DNA of 64,000 nt, taken from contig NZ_JACJVI010000016.1 in assembly GCF_014237835.1 (NCBI RefSeq), positions 1-64,000 on the forward strand, read 5' to 3'. Positions 31,892 through 40,414 of this stretch are shown here, in pieces. A model generated the notes under the pieces. It saw only the letters and a list, made by a program, of their open reading frames with translations, searched no databases and had not been told where the DNA came from. The first letter of the stretch is position 1. Every line of letters starts with the position of its first letter. Source of the stretch: Rhizobium sp. AQ_MP (lineage in GTDB: Bacteria; Pseudomonadota; Alphaproteobacteria; Rhizobiales; Rhizobiaceae). The position numbers were made by a program, and so were the translations under genes.

Positions 31892-31928
31892 AAAAAGCCC
31901 GCAACGGTCTCCCGCTGCGGGCTTTTTC
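31892..31928. terminator. Bidirectional rho-independent terminator
   Basis: AAAAAGCCCGCA (31892-31903) and TGCGGGCTTTTT (31916-31927) form a perfect 12 bp stem with T-runs on both strands. It lies 6 nt after the EamA stop and 34 nt beyond the stop of the convergent dctP gene, so it can serve both. Confidence 0.9.
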
Positions 31929-31961
31929 TGGTGCGGCTCCTGAGAGCCACGACCAGGGAGG

Positions 31962-32966
31962 TTATTTGCGGATCTCCGCGAGCTGCGCAAGGATGCTGTC
32001 GACGACATCGGCGCCGATCGTTTCCTTGTGTTTCTCATAGACCACCATCGACTTCTCGCGGATGCGCTGCTGTTCTTCCGGAGAGAGAACATTGACCTCA
32101 AGGCCCGCCGCCTTGATCTTCTCCAGCGACTGTTTGTTGAGATCGGCAATCACGGAGCGCTCGACATCGCGCCCTACCGTGGCACATTCACGCAACGCGG
32201 CCTGTTCCTCGGGCGTATAGGTGTCGAAGATCGCCTTGGAGAACAGGAAGAGGAAAGGCGTATAGGCGTGATTGGTCTCGGTCACGTATTTCTGAACCTC
32301 GAAGAACTTCGAGGTATCGATCGTCACATAAGGGTTTTCCTGGGCATCGATCGTCTTGGTTTCCAGCGCCGAGAACACCTCACCGAACGCCATCGGCGTG
32401 GCGTTGGCGCCAAGGTTCTGGAAGGTATCGAGGAAGATGTTGTTCTGCATCACGCGAACCTTCATGCCCTCGAAGTCCTCCCACTTCGTGACGGGCCGAA
32501 CAGAGTTCGAGAGATTGCGGAAACCATTCTCCCAATAGCCGAGATTGACGAGCCCGACAGCCTCGAGCTTCTGGTTCATCATCGTCCCGAACTCTCCATC
32601 GAGCACCTTGTAGGCCTCGTCTGCAGAGGTGAAGAGGAACGGCAGATCGAAGACGCCGAGCGCCGGCTCGATGCCGACCAACGGCGAGGACGAAGTCACG
32701 ACGGCTTCCTGGACACCCGAACGCAGGGCCTGCGTTGCCTGGAGGTCGCCACCAAGGGCTCCGCCCCAGAAGGCCTGAAGCTTCAGCTTGCCACCGGACT
32801 TCTCATCAAGGCATTTCTGCATGGCCTCGATCCCATTGCCAACCGGGTGATCGGCGTTGATGCCGTTCGAGACGCGGATGGTCCTGTCGTTGAATTCTGC
32901 AAGGGCCGGTGCTGCAGCCGAAACGGTGAAGGCAAGGGAAGTTGTCGCCAGTAGATATCGTCTCAT
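31962..32966 (-). CDS. dctP: TRAP transporter solute-binding protein (DctP family)
   Basis: About 334 aa. A signal peptide (MRRYLLATTSLAFTVSAAA, cleavage after PALA) leads to a DctP fold with RVSNGINADHPVGNG, FAKAIFDTY-like and KVRVMQN segments. It captures an organic or sugar acid in the periplasm and hands it to the DctQM membrane unit. The ATG at 32966 has GGGAGG six nt upstream. A longer frame to 33005 lacks a signal peptide at its start and is rejected. It is the last gene of the TRAP operon, ending before a strong terminator. An aldonate or hydroxyacid ligand fits the neighbours. Confidence 0.92.
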   Translation of the reverse strand: MRRYLLATTSLAFTVSAAAPALAEFNDRTIRVSNGINADHPVGNGIEAMQKCLDEKSGGKLKLQAFWGGALGGDLQATQALRSGVQEAVVTSSSPLVGIEPALGVFDLPFLFTSADEAYKVLDGEFGTMMNQKLEAVGLVNLGYWENGFRNLSNSVRPVTKWEDFEGMKVRVMQNNIFLDTFQNLGANATPMAFGEVFSALETKTIDAQENPYVTIDTSKFFEVQKYVTETNHAYTPFLFLFSKAIFDTYTPEEQAALRECATVGRDVERSVIADLNKQSLEKIKAAGLEVNVLSPEEQQRIREKSMVVYEKHKETIGADVVDSILAQLAEIRK

Positions 32967-33006
32967 GTTATCCTCCCATGGATACCGATTGATTGAAAAA
33001 GTCACG

Positions 33007-34284
33007 TCATATCAGCCACCGTGCAGGCACGATGACGATCTCGGGAAACAGAACGAGAAGCAGAAGCACCAGAATCTGGGCGATCAGGAACGGCCATATG
33101 CCGGTCACGACCTTGCCGAGTGGAACACGCCCGACGCCGCTCACGACATTGAGCACGACGCCAACCGGCGGCGTGATCAGCCCGATGCAGCAGTTCATGA
33201 TGAAAAGCACGCCGAAATAGACGGGATCGATCCCGGCCTGCTTGATGATCGGCATCAGGACGGGGGTCAGGATCAGGATCGTCGGGGTCAGATCAAGCGC
33301 CGTACCGACGATCAGGACCAGGATCATGATCACCAGCATCAGCATTTTCGGCTGATCGATCAGGGGTGAAATATAGCCGGTGATTTCGCCGGGGATGTTG
33401 GCAGCCGTGATCAGCCAGGCTGATACGAGGGCCGCGCAGACGAGGAACATGATGATCGACGTCGTCTTCGCTGCCTGAAGGATGACATGCGGCAAATCTC
33501 GCGGCTTCAGTTCGCGATAGATGAACATGCCGACGAACAGCGCATAGGCGGCAGCAATCACCGCGGCCTCCGTTGGCGTGACAACGCCAGCCTTGATGCC
33601 CCCTAGAATGATGACCGGCATGCCAAGCGCCCAGGCCGCACGGCCGGTGGCGCGCAGCCGGTCTTTCGCGGGGGCCTTTGGCAGAGGCTTGATGTCATCA
33701 TTCCGGACCAGCAGCTGCCAGGTCACGATGAGCATGAGGCCCATCAGGATGCCGGGCACGATGCCAGCCATGAAAAGCTGGGTGATCGAGACGTTGGCAG
33801 CGACGCCGAAGACGATGAACGCCATGGACGGAGGGATGACGGGCGCGATGATGCCGCCTGAAGCAATCAGTCCTGCCGAGCGGGGCACATTATAACCTGC
33901 CTTTGCCATCATTGGGATCAGGATGGCGGCAAGCGCCGCCGTATCGGCCGCCGCCGATCCGGATATGCTGGCCATGATGATGGCCGCAACGATGGCGACA
34001 ATACCAAGGCCACCGCGTATATGACCCACGCAGGCGATCGCAAATTCGATGATCCGCTTGGACAATCCGCCGGAATTCATCAACTCGCCGGCCAGCACGA
34101 AGAAGGGGATCGCAAGAAGCGTAAATGTGTCCGCACCTGCAATCATGTTCTGGGCGATGATCTGGCTGTTGAACATCCCCATGTAGCACATGAGGGCGAC
34201 GCCGCAGAACATCAGGGCGAAGGCGACGGGCGCACCGATGGCCATCGCGCCGAGCAGGGAAGCAATGAAGACGAGAAGGGTCAT
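33007..34284 (-). CDS. dctM: TRAP transporter large permease (DctM family)
   Basis: A 425 aa membrane protein with about twelve helices and the DctM signatures FVLAGELMNSGGLSKRIIEFA, SGSAAADTAALAAILIPMM and MNCCIGLITPPVGVVLNVV. It forms the Na+-driven transport channel with DctQ. Its ATG overlaps the dctQ stop codon by one base (TGATG), and dctP follows 40 nt later. Confidence 0.95.
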   Translation of the reverse strand: MTLLVFIASLLGAMAIGAPVAFALMFCGVALMCYMGMFNSQIIAQNMIAGADTFTLLAIPFFVLAGELMNSGGLSKRIIEFAIACVGHIRGGLGIVAIVAAIIMASISGSAAADTAALAAILIPMMAKAGYNVPRSAGLIASGGIIAPVIPPSMAFIVFGVAANVSITQLFMAGIVPGILMGLMLIVTWQLLVRNDDIKPLPKAPAKDRLRATGRAAWALGMPVIILGGIKAGVVTPTEAAVIAAAYALFVGMFIYRELKPRDLPHVILQAAKTTSIIMFLVCAALVSAWLITAANIPGEITGYISPLIDQPKMLMLVIMILVLIVGTALDLTPTILILTPVLMPIIKQAGIDPVYFGVLFIMNCCIGLITPPVGVVLNVVSGVGRVPLGKVVTGIWPFLIAQILVLLLLVLFPEIVIVPARWLI

Positions 34285-34817
34285 CAGCCGCGCTCCGCAA
34301 GCTTCTCGACACTGAGATGTTCGCCCGCAAAGGCGGCTATCTCGTCGTCGGTCACTCGCCCGGTGACAATGCGAAACAGCCGTTCAAGCGCGATCAGGCT
34401 GCAGAGACCTCCGGTGAAGAATCCGATGCCATAGACCCAGCCCATCGATAGTCCGGTGACGGGTGCCTTCATGCTGGCATTGATCGGCAGCTGCTTCCAA
34501 GTGCCCCAGAAAAAGAGCAGGGACACGCCGAGGATCAGGAGATTGGTCAGAACCATGCAGACGATCCGTCCAGGTTTGCCCAGCAGCGCCACCAGAGACT
34601 CGACACCCATATGTCCATGTTCGCGAAGGCCGACGACGGCACCGACAAAGGTCAGCCACACAAAGAAGTATCGCGAGAGCTCATCTGACACCGTGAGTCC
34701 GGAGTTGAACGCATAGCGCAGGATCACGTTCAGGAAGACCATGATCGCCATGCCGCTCAACAGAAGAATGAGAGTAATCTCAAGAACCCGGTAAAAGAGG
34801 TCGACGGCTCTGGTCAT
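34284..34817 (-). CDS. dctQ: TRAP transporter small permease (DctQ family)
   Basis: A 177 aa protein with four membrane helices and the DctQ pattern NVILRYAFNSGLTVSDELSR followed by FVWLTFVGAVVGLREHGHMG. It joins DctM to form the membrane unit of the TRAP carrier. It starts 3 nt after the stop of the FAH-family enzyme, placing transport and catabolism on one transcript. Confidence 0.93.
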   Translation of the reverse strand: MTRAVDLFYRVLEITLILLLSGMAIMVFLNVILRYAFNSGLTVSDELSRYFFVWLTFVGAVVGLREHGHMGVESLVALLGKPGRIVCMVLTNLLILGVSLLFFWGTWKQLPINASMKAPVTGLSMGWVYGIGFFTGGLCSLIALERLFRIVTGRVTDDEIAAFAGEHLSVEKLAERG

Positions 34818-34820
34818 CTC

Positions 34821-35990
34821 TCAGCCCCTCCCCAGGAGGCCGCGGCGAGCAAGATTTTCGAAAAGCGCGCGGGTTCCGAACGTCCATTCCGGGCAGGCAT
34901 CGGTGCGATCGACCCAGTTTACGAGACGTCCAAGCGTCGGAGTGGAGATTTCCACGCGGTCTCCGACTTCATGGGTAAAGCCGAGACCAGCACCACGGCG
35001 ATCCTTGACCGGTGCAAACATCGTCCCGAGGAAGAGCACGGCGCCGTCGGGATATTGATGATTACGATTGCGCAGCTGGGAAACCAGATTCTCCGGCGCA
35101 CGGCTGATCGCTTCCATTGGACTTTCCCCCGTCATCTCGAAGCCGTCTTCGCCGCGAACCAGGAGGGACACGCGCACCTTGCGCAACACATCGATGGTGA
35201 AGCCACCATGGAAAAGCCGGATGAAAGGCCCAACCGAACAGGACGCATTGTTGTCTTTCGCCTTGCCGAGAAGGAGCGCCGACCGGCCCTCGACGTCGCG
35301 CAGGTTGACGTCGTTGCCGAGCGTCGCGCCGATGATCTTGCCGTCGGAACGAACCGCAAGAACGATTTCAGGCTCGGGATTGTTCCACTGTGAGATCGGA
35401 TGGATCCCGATGACATCCCCACAGGTGACGGAAGACATCGGCTGCGCCTTGGTGAATATTTCGGCATCCGGCCCGATGCCGACTTCGAGATACTGGGACC
35501 ACAACCCCATGTCCTGCAGCAGAGCCTTGACCTTGGCCGCCTGCTCTGAGCCGGCGACGAGACCCCGGAGACTGTCGCCCAGCACCGGCGCGAGTTTTTC
35601 GCGGATGGCCTGCGCACGACCGGCATCGCCTTTCGCCTGTTCCTCGATCACGCGCTCAAGCATGCTGTCGGCAAAGGTCACACCTGCCGCCTTGACCGCC
35701 TGCAGATCGATCGGTGCCAGCAGGCGCCCTGCTTCACCGGAAAGGAATTGATCGAGTGTACCGAGCGCCGGCAGATCCTGATGGGAGGCAAGATGCTCTG
35801 CAAGCTCTTCGATTTCGAAGAGGCCCGATACCGTCGGGGAGACGGACGTCAGGTCGTGAACCACTCCTGCACGCAGGATCACAGGACAAGGTCCACCGGC
35901 AGCATTGGACCAGACACGTCCGATCAACAAAGCCTCGGGGGCATCCTGCGGCAGGATATAGTCGGATTCCAGGCGTTCACGCTGCAGCAA
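34821..35990 (-). CDS. Fumarylacetoacetate-hydrolase-family enzyme (XylX/KdaD-like 2-keto-3-deoxy-aldonate dehydratase candidate)
   Basis: About 389 aa. The C-terminal half is an FAH fold with the metal-binding acidic residues in NPEPEIVLAV and GNDVNLRDVEGRSALLL. The length matches the Caulobacter XylX type of about 380 residues rather than the shorter FahA-like hydrolases. With the IlvD/Edd dehydratase of the same island, it could convert a 2-keto-3-deoxy sugar acid to a semialdehyde. The start is uncertain. A TTG at 35990 has AAGGAGGAGGT at ideal distance and is preferred over an ATG at 36029 that lacks a good site. Hydrolysis of a diketo acid is the main alternative role. Confidence 0.83.
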   Translation of the reverse strand: MLQRERLESDYILPQDAPEALLIGRVWSNAAGGPCPVILRAGVVHDLTSVSPTVSGLFEIEELAEHLASHQDLPALGTLDQFLSGEAGRLLAPIDLQAVKAAGVTFADSMLERVIEEQAKGDAGRAQAIREKLAPVLGDSLRGLVAGSEQAAKVKALLQDMGLWSQYLEVGIGPDAEIFTKAQPMSSVTCGDVIGIHPISQWNNPEPEIVLAVRSDGKIIGATLGNDVNLRDVEGRSALLLGKAKDNNASCSVGPFIRLFHGGFTIDVLRKVRVSLLVRGEDGFEMTGESPMEAISRAPENLVSQLRNRNHQYPDGAVLFLGTMFAPVKDRRGAGLGFTHEVGDRVEISTPTLGRLVNWVDRTDACPEWTFGTRALFENLARRGLLGRG

Positions 35991-36042
35991 GACGGACCTC
36001 CTCCTTGTCCTCGAACACGGGCGCTCCATTCGCCCTGCCCTA

Positions 36043-36061
36043 TTGTCAGGATGTCTGACAA
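36043..36061. promoter_or_regulatory. GntR-type operator candidate before the FAH/TRAP operon
   Basis: TTGTCAG-GATGT-CTGACAA is a 19 bp inverted repeat with a 5 nt centre. It also contains ATGTC-T-GACAA, close to the 11 bp core seen at 30906 and 38442. It lies about 50 nt before the preferred start of the FAH-family gene and after the GntR gene. Confidence 0.5.
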
Positions 36062-36147
36062 CCCTCGAGACAAAGTCATAGGGTCAGAATTCCTGCCTGT
36101 CTACCCCAGCCGGCAGGCTTGTGGACAAACCGTGCTTGGAGGAAAAC

Positions 36148-36876
36148 TCAGAACTGTTCGAGACTGAGGTCGATACGGCTGGCAGCGCCATGCAGGTGCG
36201 CGCGCATCGCCACCCGCGCTGCCGCAGCATCACGCTCTGCGATCGCGTTCCGCAGTCGAACGTGTTCGGCGATCGTGACCTCGACGATCTCTTCGAGCAC
36301 GGCTCGTTCCCGTGCCGCATCGATTGCCATGCTGATCCGCTCGGCGATGAAGCCGATGAAGAGCGCGAAATACTCGTTATGCGTCGCTTCGGCGACGGCC
36401 CTGTGGAAGGCAAGATCCGCGACGATCCCCTGCTCCGTCCACTTCTCCGAGCCGGTCATGCGGGCAAGAGCCTCGTCGATCCGGGCGAGATCGGCAGGCG
36501 TGTGATGCACGGCGGCGAGGCCCGCGGCTTCGATTTCGAGCGGTACACGCAACTGGAAGAGCGCCCTGAAGCTCTGAGGCTCGGAAAGCTCGCCGTCCTT
36601 GATACGGATGGGGCGGGCCGAGGGCTCGCTGACAAAGGCACCGACGCCCTGCCGCGTTTCGACCAGACCTTCGTTTCGAAGCTGCGCAATCGCCTCGCGC
36701 ACGACCGAGCGGCTGACACCAAGGGTCTTGGCAAGCACATGTTCGGTAGGCAGGCGCTCACCGGGCTTGAGCCGACCCTGGCTGATTTCCTCGGCAAGCT
36801 GCGCGGCAATGCGGGCAGGCAGGTGCTCGCTGCGCCTGATCTGTCCGAAACTCAATTGCCCGAGGTCGATCGACAT
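36148..36876 (-). CDS. FadR-subfamily GntR transcriptional regulator
   Basis: About 242 aa. The winged helix has EISQGRLKPGERLPTEHVLA then GVSRSVVREAIAQLRNEGLV and TRQGVGAFV, the classical GntR signature. The C-terminal all-helical FCD domain has DLAFHRAVAEATHNEYF and a late His in AMRAHLHGA, residues that often bind a metal and a carboxylate ligand. It lies in the middle of the sugar-acid genes, 34 nt after the FAD-oxidase gene. It should be their ligand-released repressor, binding the TTGTCnGACAA palindromes. The ATG at 36876 is preferred; 36897 adds seven residues. Confidence 0.92.
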   Translation of the reverse strand: MSIDLGQLSFGQIRRSEHLPARIAAQLAEEISQGRLKPGERLPTEHVLAKTLGVSRSVVREAIAQLRNEGLVETRQGVGAFVSEPSARPIRIKDGELSEPQSFRALFQLRVPLEIEAAGLAAVHHTPADLARIDEALARMTGSEKWTEQGIVADLAFHRAVAEATHNEYFALFIGFIAERISMAIDAARERAVLEEIVEVTIAEHVRLRNAIAERDAAAARVAMRAHLHGAASRIDLSLEQF

Positions 36877-36910
36877 GCCTGCTGGTCTCCTTGCCATCCG
36901 CTCCGGTATT

Positions 36911-38371
36911 TCACGAATCCGTACCGAAATTCAATTGGCAACCGGGGTTCATGATCAGAGCGGGGTCGATCGCCTGCTTGACGCGCGTTAGCAACTGGAG
37001 ATGCGCCGGAGATAAACGAGACAGGAAATCGCTTCTCTTCAGCCGGCCGACACCATGTTCGGCACTGATCGACCCGCCGAACCGGTCGAGGACGGAATTG
37101 ATGATGGCCTTTGCCGCATAGATCCTTTCAGCCACCGCATCGGCAGCAAGACCGGCCGGCGGCAGGACATTGAGGTGCACATTGCCGTCGCCCACATGAC
37201 CATAGGAGACACAGAGGCAGTCCGGCAGCCGTTCTGTGAGTGCCGCCTCGGCCATCTCGACGAATTCGGGGAGACGGGACAGCGGCACGGACACATCGGT
37301 CCGCAAATGCGGACCACGTCGCGCCTGCCCCTCGTTCATGCCTTCGCGGAACATCCAGAGCGACCGCGCCTGACTGCGCGAGGCCGCGATCACGCCGTCG
37401 AGCACCAGCCCGTCCTCCATCACCCCCTCGAGAAACCGCTGCAAGAGATCATCGATATCGACCAGGCCGGAGCCGGAAATTTCAAGCAGCACATAAGCCG
37501 GATAATTGGCAGCCAAAGGCATGGTGAGATCCGGCATGGCCTCCTGCGCAAGAGAAAACGCAACTGGAGGCATGAACTCGAAGGCAGACATGAGGTCGCA
37601 ACACTCTCGCCGCGCGCGTCGATAAAGCACGATCGCATCCGACAGCGCGCCGAGACCGAGCAGGGCTGTTGCAACCTTCTCGGCGGGTGGCATCAGCTTG
37701 ACGGCGACCGCGGTCACGATGCCGAGGGTCCCTTCGGCTCCTATGAACAACTGCTTCAGGTCGATACCGCGATTGTCCTTCCGCAGGGTCGAGAGACCAT
37801 CGAAGATCGTCCCGTCTGGAAGAACCACTTCGAGGCCCAGCACGAGATCCCGCATCATGCCGTAGCGCAGCACATTGAGCCCGCCGGCATTGGTCGAGAC
37901 ATTGCCACCGATGCGGCAGGAGCCCTGAGCGCCAAGTGCCAGAGGAAAGTAAAGACCCGCTGCCTCCACCTGGTCCTTGAAGTCCGAAAGGATGACGCCG
38001 GCCTCAACCACTGCGGAGAAATCATCGGGATCGATCCGGCGTATCATCGTCATGCGCTCGAGACTGATGACCACTTGGTCCGACGGCCGGTCGGGCGTGG
38101 CGCCCAGCACCAGTCCGGTATTGCCGCCCTGCGGGACGATTGTCAGTCCAAGCGCCGTCACCGCGCGTACCGCAGCCGCCACCTCCTGCGTATCTCGCGG
38201 GCGAAGGACGGCCAGAGCGCCGGTCGTCACATCGCCATGCCAATCACGGCAATAGCGCTCCACGTCCGGTCCAGTCAGCACGAGTTCTTGGCCAAGAAGG
38301 CTGATCAGCCTCTCGGCAGCATCTCCATGGCCTGGCGTTGATGCACCTGTTTCACTCGGGCTTTCCAGCAC
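36911..38371 (-). CDS. FAD-linked 2-hydroxyacid dehydrogenase (GlcD/D2HGDH-like)
   Basis: A 486 aa flavoprotein. The PCMH-type FAD domain has VPQGGNTGLVLGATP, GAQGSCRIGGNVSTNAGG and FIGAEGTLGIVTAV. The C-terminal oxidase domain has SYGHVGDGNVHLNV and SISAEHGVGRLKR, whose His residues position metal and substrate. It belongs with D-lactate, glycolate and D-2-hydroxyglutarate dehydrogenases, which pass electrons to quinone or ETF. The start is a GTG with AAAGGGGA upstream. It is divergent from the denD-like operon, sharing a 160 bp promoter region with an operator-like palindrome. Confidence 0.92.
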   Translation of the reverse strand: MLESPSETGASTPGHGDAAERLISLLGQELVLTGPDVERYCRDWHGDVTTGALAVLRPRDTQEVAAAVRAVTALGLTIVPQGGNTGLVLGATPDRPSDQVVISLERMTMIRRIDPDDFSAVVEAGVILSDFKDQVEAAGLYFPLALGAQGSCRIGGNVSTNAGGLNVLRYGMMRDLVLGLEVVLPDGTIFDGLSTLRKDNRGIDLKQLFIGAEGTLGIVTAVAVKLMPPAEKVATALLGLGALSDAIVLYRRARRECCDLMSAFEFMPPVAFSLAQEAMPDLTMPLAANYPAYVLLEISGSGLVDIDDLLQRFLEGVMEDGLVLDGVIAASRSQARSLWMFREGMNEGQARRGPHLRTDVSVPLSRLPEFVEMAEAALTERLPDCLCVSYGHVGDGNVHLNVLPPAGLAADAVAERIYAAKAIINSVLDRFGGSISAEHGVGRLKRSDFLSRLSPAHLQLLTRVKQAIDPALIMNPGCQLNFGTDS

Positions 38372-38437
38372 TATCGGTATCCCCTTTGGCGGCTCGCATC
38401 GCGCAAGCCCAGAATTCGGTTTTCATGCGAACGATAT

Positions 38438-38456
38438 AAGGTTATCAGACAACCTT
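38438..38456. promoter_or_regulatory. 19 bp GntR-type operator candidate in divergent promoter
   Basis: AAGGTTATC-A-GACAACCTT is symmetrical except at one pair. The core TTATC-A-GACAA matches the palindromes at 30906 and 36051. It lies about 70 nt before the FAD-oxidase start and about 75 nt before the denD-like start, well placed to control both directions. Confidence 0.6.
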
Positions 38457-38531
38457 ACAATTAGTTTTTGCAATGGGCCCCTTGTGCACAGGCGCGTCGG
38501 GTCGAAGAATGGCACGGGAGGAGTTCATCGC

Positions 38532-39515
38532 ATGCATATTCTGGTGATTGGTGCAGCCGGTATGGTCGGGCGCAAGCTCGCACAGAGGTTGACACGAGAC
38601 GGCGGGCTGCAGGGTCGTGAAGTCACTGCCATGACACTCGCTGATGTCATACCGGCAGACGTCCCGACTGGATTTACCGGCACGGTCGCGATCGAGACGC
38701 TCGACCTGTCGGAACCAGCGGCAGCCGATCGCCTGATTGCCGCCCGTCCGGATGTGATCTTCCACCTAGCCGCCATCGTGTCTGGAGAAGCGGAACTCGA
38801 CTTCGAGAAAGGCTACAAGATCAATCTCGACGGAACGCGGCATCTTTTTGAGGCCATCCGCCTCGCCCATATGGTGGACGGCTATCGTCCACGTCTTGTC
38901 TTCACCTCGTCGATCGCCGTCGTCGGTGCTCCTCTGCCCTTCCCCATCCCCGACGACTTCCACACTACGCCCCTGACAAGCTACGGCACGCAAAAGGCAA
39001 TCTGCGAGCTTCTGCTGTCGGACTATTCGCGCAAGGGGTATTTCGACGGCATCGGCATCCGGCTGCCGACGATTTGCATCCGTCCCGGAAAGCCGAACAA
39101 GGCCGCCTCCGGCTTCTTTTCCAACATCCTGCGCGAGCCACTGGTTGGCCAGGAAGCCGTGCTCCCGGTCGGCGAGGATGTCCGCCACTGGCATGCCTCA
39201 CCGCGCTCCGCCGTCGGATTCCTGCTTCACGGGGCAACGATCGATCTGCAAGAGGTTGGACCGCGCCGCAACCTCTCGATGCCGGGGCTGAGTGCCACCG
39301 TTGGCGAGCAGATCGAGGCGCTACGCCGCGTCGCCGGTGAAAACGCGGTAAAACTCATTCGCCACGAACCCGATGAGATGATCATGCGCATTTGCGCCGG
39401 CTGGGCGCCCGGCTTCGAAGCCACTCGTGCCCGTGCCCTCGGTTTCACGGCCGAAACCTCCTTCGACGAAATCATCCGTGCCCATATCGAGGACGAACTC
39501 GGAGGAAAGCTGTGA
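38532..39515 (+). CDS. denD: D-erythronate dehydrogenase-like SDR (DenD family)
   Basis: A 327 aa NAD-dependent SDR beginning MHILVIGAAGMVGRKLAQRL, with HLAAIVSGEAELDFEKGYKIN, FTSSIAVVG and active-site SYGTQK. This combination is characteristic of the DenD family, which oxidises D-erythronate at C2 in four-carbon acid-sugar pathways. The downstream gene encodes a 3-hydroxyacid dehydrogenase of the LtnD-type superfamily. The stop overlaps the next start (GTGA). The start has GGAGG upstream. The family is clear, but substrate identity in this strain is an inference. Confidence 0.85.
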   Translation: MHILVIGAAGMVGRKLAQRLTRDGGLQGREVTAMTLADVIPADVPTGFTGTVAIETLDLSEPAAADRLIAARPDVIFHLAAIVSGEAELDFEKGYKINLDGTRHLFEAIRLAHMVDGYRPRLVFTSSIAVVGAPLPFPIPDDFHTTPLTSYGTQKAICELLLSDYSRKGYFDGIGIRLPTICIRPGKPNKAASGFFSNILREPLVGQEAVLPVGEDVRHWHASPRSAVGFLLHGATIDLQEVGPRRNLSMPGLSATVGEQIEALRRVAGENAVKLIRHEPDEMIMRICAGWAPGFEATRARALGFTAETSFDEIIRAHIEDELGGKL

Positions 39516-40414
39516 CCGCTCAACGAACGAGGCAGATTGCCTTTCTCGGCACCGGACTGATGGGCGCCCCCATGGTGCGGCGGCTGCTGGGCGCAGGCTT
39601 TCCGGTCACCGTCTGGAACCGCGATCCTGGCAAGGCAGAGCCGCTGCGGGCAGCCGGTGCAAAGCTCGCCCAAAGCCCGGCAGAGGCCGCGGCAGATGCC
39701 GATATTGTCTTCACCATGCTCTCGGACGGCTGCGCTGTGGAGGATGTGCTCTTCGCCCGAGGAGCCGCCGCCGCCCTGAAAAAGGGCGCGGCCGTTATCG
39801 ATACATCCTCGATCGCGCCGCCGATTGCCAGAGAACACGCCCGCCGGCTGGCCGAGCGCGACATCGTCCATCTCGATGCTCCTGTTTCAGGCGGCGTCGT
39901 CGGAGCAGAAGCCGGAACGCTCGCCATCATGGCCGGCGGCGACGAGGCTGCGGTCGAGGCTTTGGCCGAAGTCTTTGCACCGCTCGGACGTGTCACCCAT
40001 GTCGGACCTTCGGGCGCCGGCCAGATCTGCAAGCTCGCCAACCAGCAGATCGTGGCAATCACCATCGGCGCGGTGGCGGAGGCCATGATGCTGGTCGAAG
40101 CAGGGGGAGCCTCACGCGAACGGTTTCGCCAGGCGATCCGCGGCGGTTTCGCCGAGAGCCGGATCCTGGACCTGCATGGCCAGCGCATGGTCGACCGCCG
40201 GTTTGAGCCGGGCGGCCCGTCTCGCCTGCAACTGAAGGATCTGAATGCAGTGGCCGCGATGGCTGAAGCATACGGCCTCGACCTGCCCTTGACCTCAGAT
40301 GTTCGCCACGCCTTCGATGCCTTCGTGGCAGACGGAAACGGCGACCTGGATCACAGCGCCTTTCTTCTTCATCTCGAAAAGATCAACCGCCGCAAAGGTG
40401 CCGACAATGAGTGA
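39512..40414 (+). CDS. NAD(P)-dependent 3-hydroxyacid dehydrogenase (LtnD/GarR-like)
   Basis: A 300 aa beta-hydroxyacid dehydrogenase. Its motifs are IAFLGTGLMGAPMVRRLL (NAD site), DAPVSGGVVGAEAGTLAIM (substrate site) and GAGQICKLANQQI with the catalytic Lys. Family members oxidise L-threonate, tartronate semialdehyde or 3-hydroxyisobutyrate. Next to DenD the L-threonate or tartronate-semialdehyde type is the best guess. The start is GTG at 39512 with GGAGGAAA ahead, overlapping the previous stop. It overlaps the dehydratase gene by 8 nt at its end. Confidence 0.87.
   Translation: MTAQRTRQIAFLGTGLMGAPMVRRLLGAGFPVTVWNRDPGKAEPLRAAGAKLAQSPAEAAADADIVFTMLSDGCAVEDVLFARGAAAALKKGAAVIDTSSIAPPIAREHARRLAERDIVHLDAPVSGGVVGAEAGTLAIMAGGDEAAVEALAEVFAPLGRVTHVGPSGAGQICKLANQQIVAITIGAVAEAMMLVEAGGASRERFRQAIRGGFAESRILDLHGQRMVDRRFEPGGPSRLQLKDLNAVAAMAEAYGLDLPLTSDVRHAFDAFVADGNGDLDHSAFLLHLEKINRRKGADNE

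Noticed and set aside
35991..36029. ATG start of the FAH-family gene at 36029
   Set aside because: It is kept only as an alternative. It lacks a good ribosome-binding site, whereas the TTG at 35990 has AAGGAGG at ideal spacing.
36074..36119. Weak CCTGCC/GGCAGG stem after the GntR gene as a terminator
   Set aside because: Only 6 bp with a long loop and no T-run.
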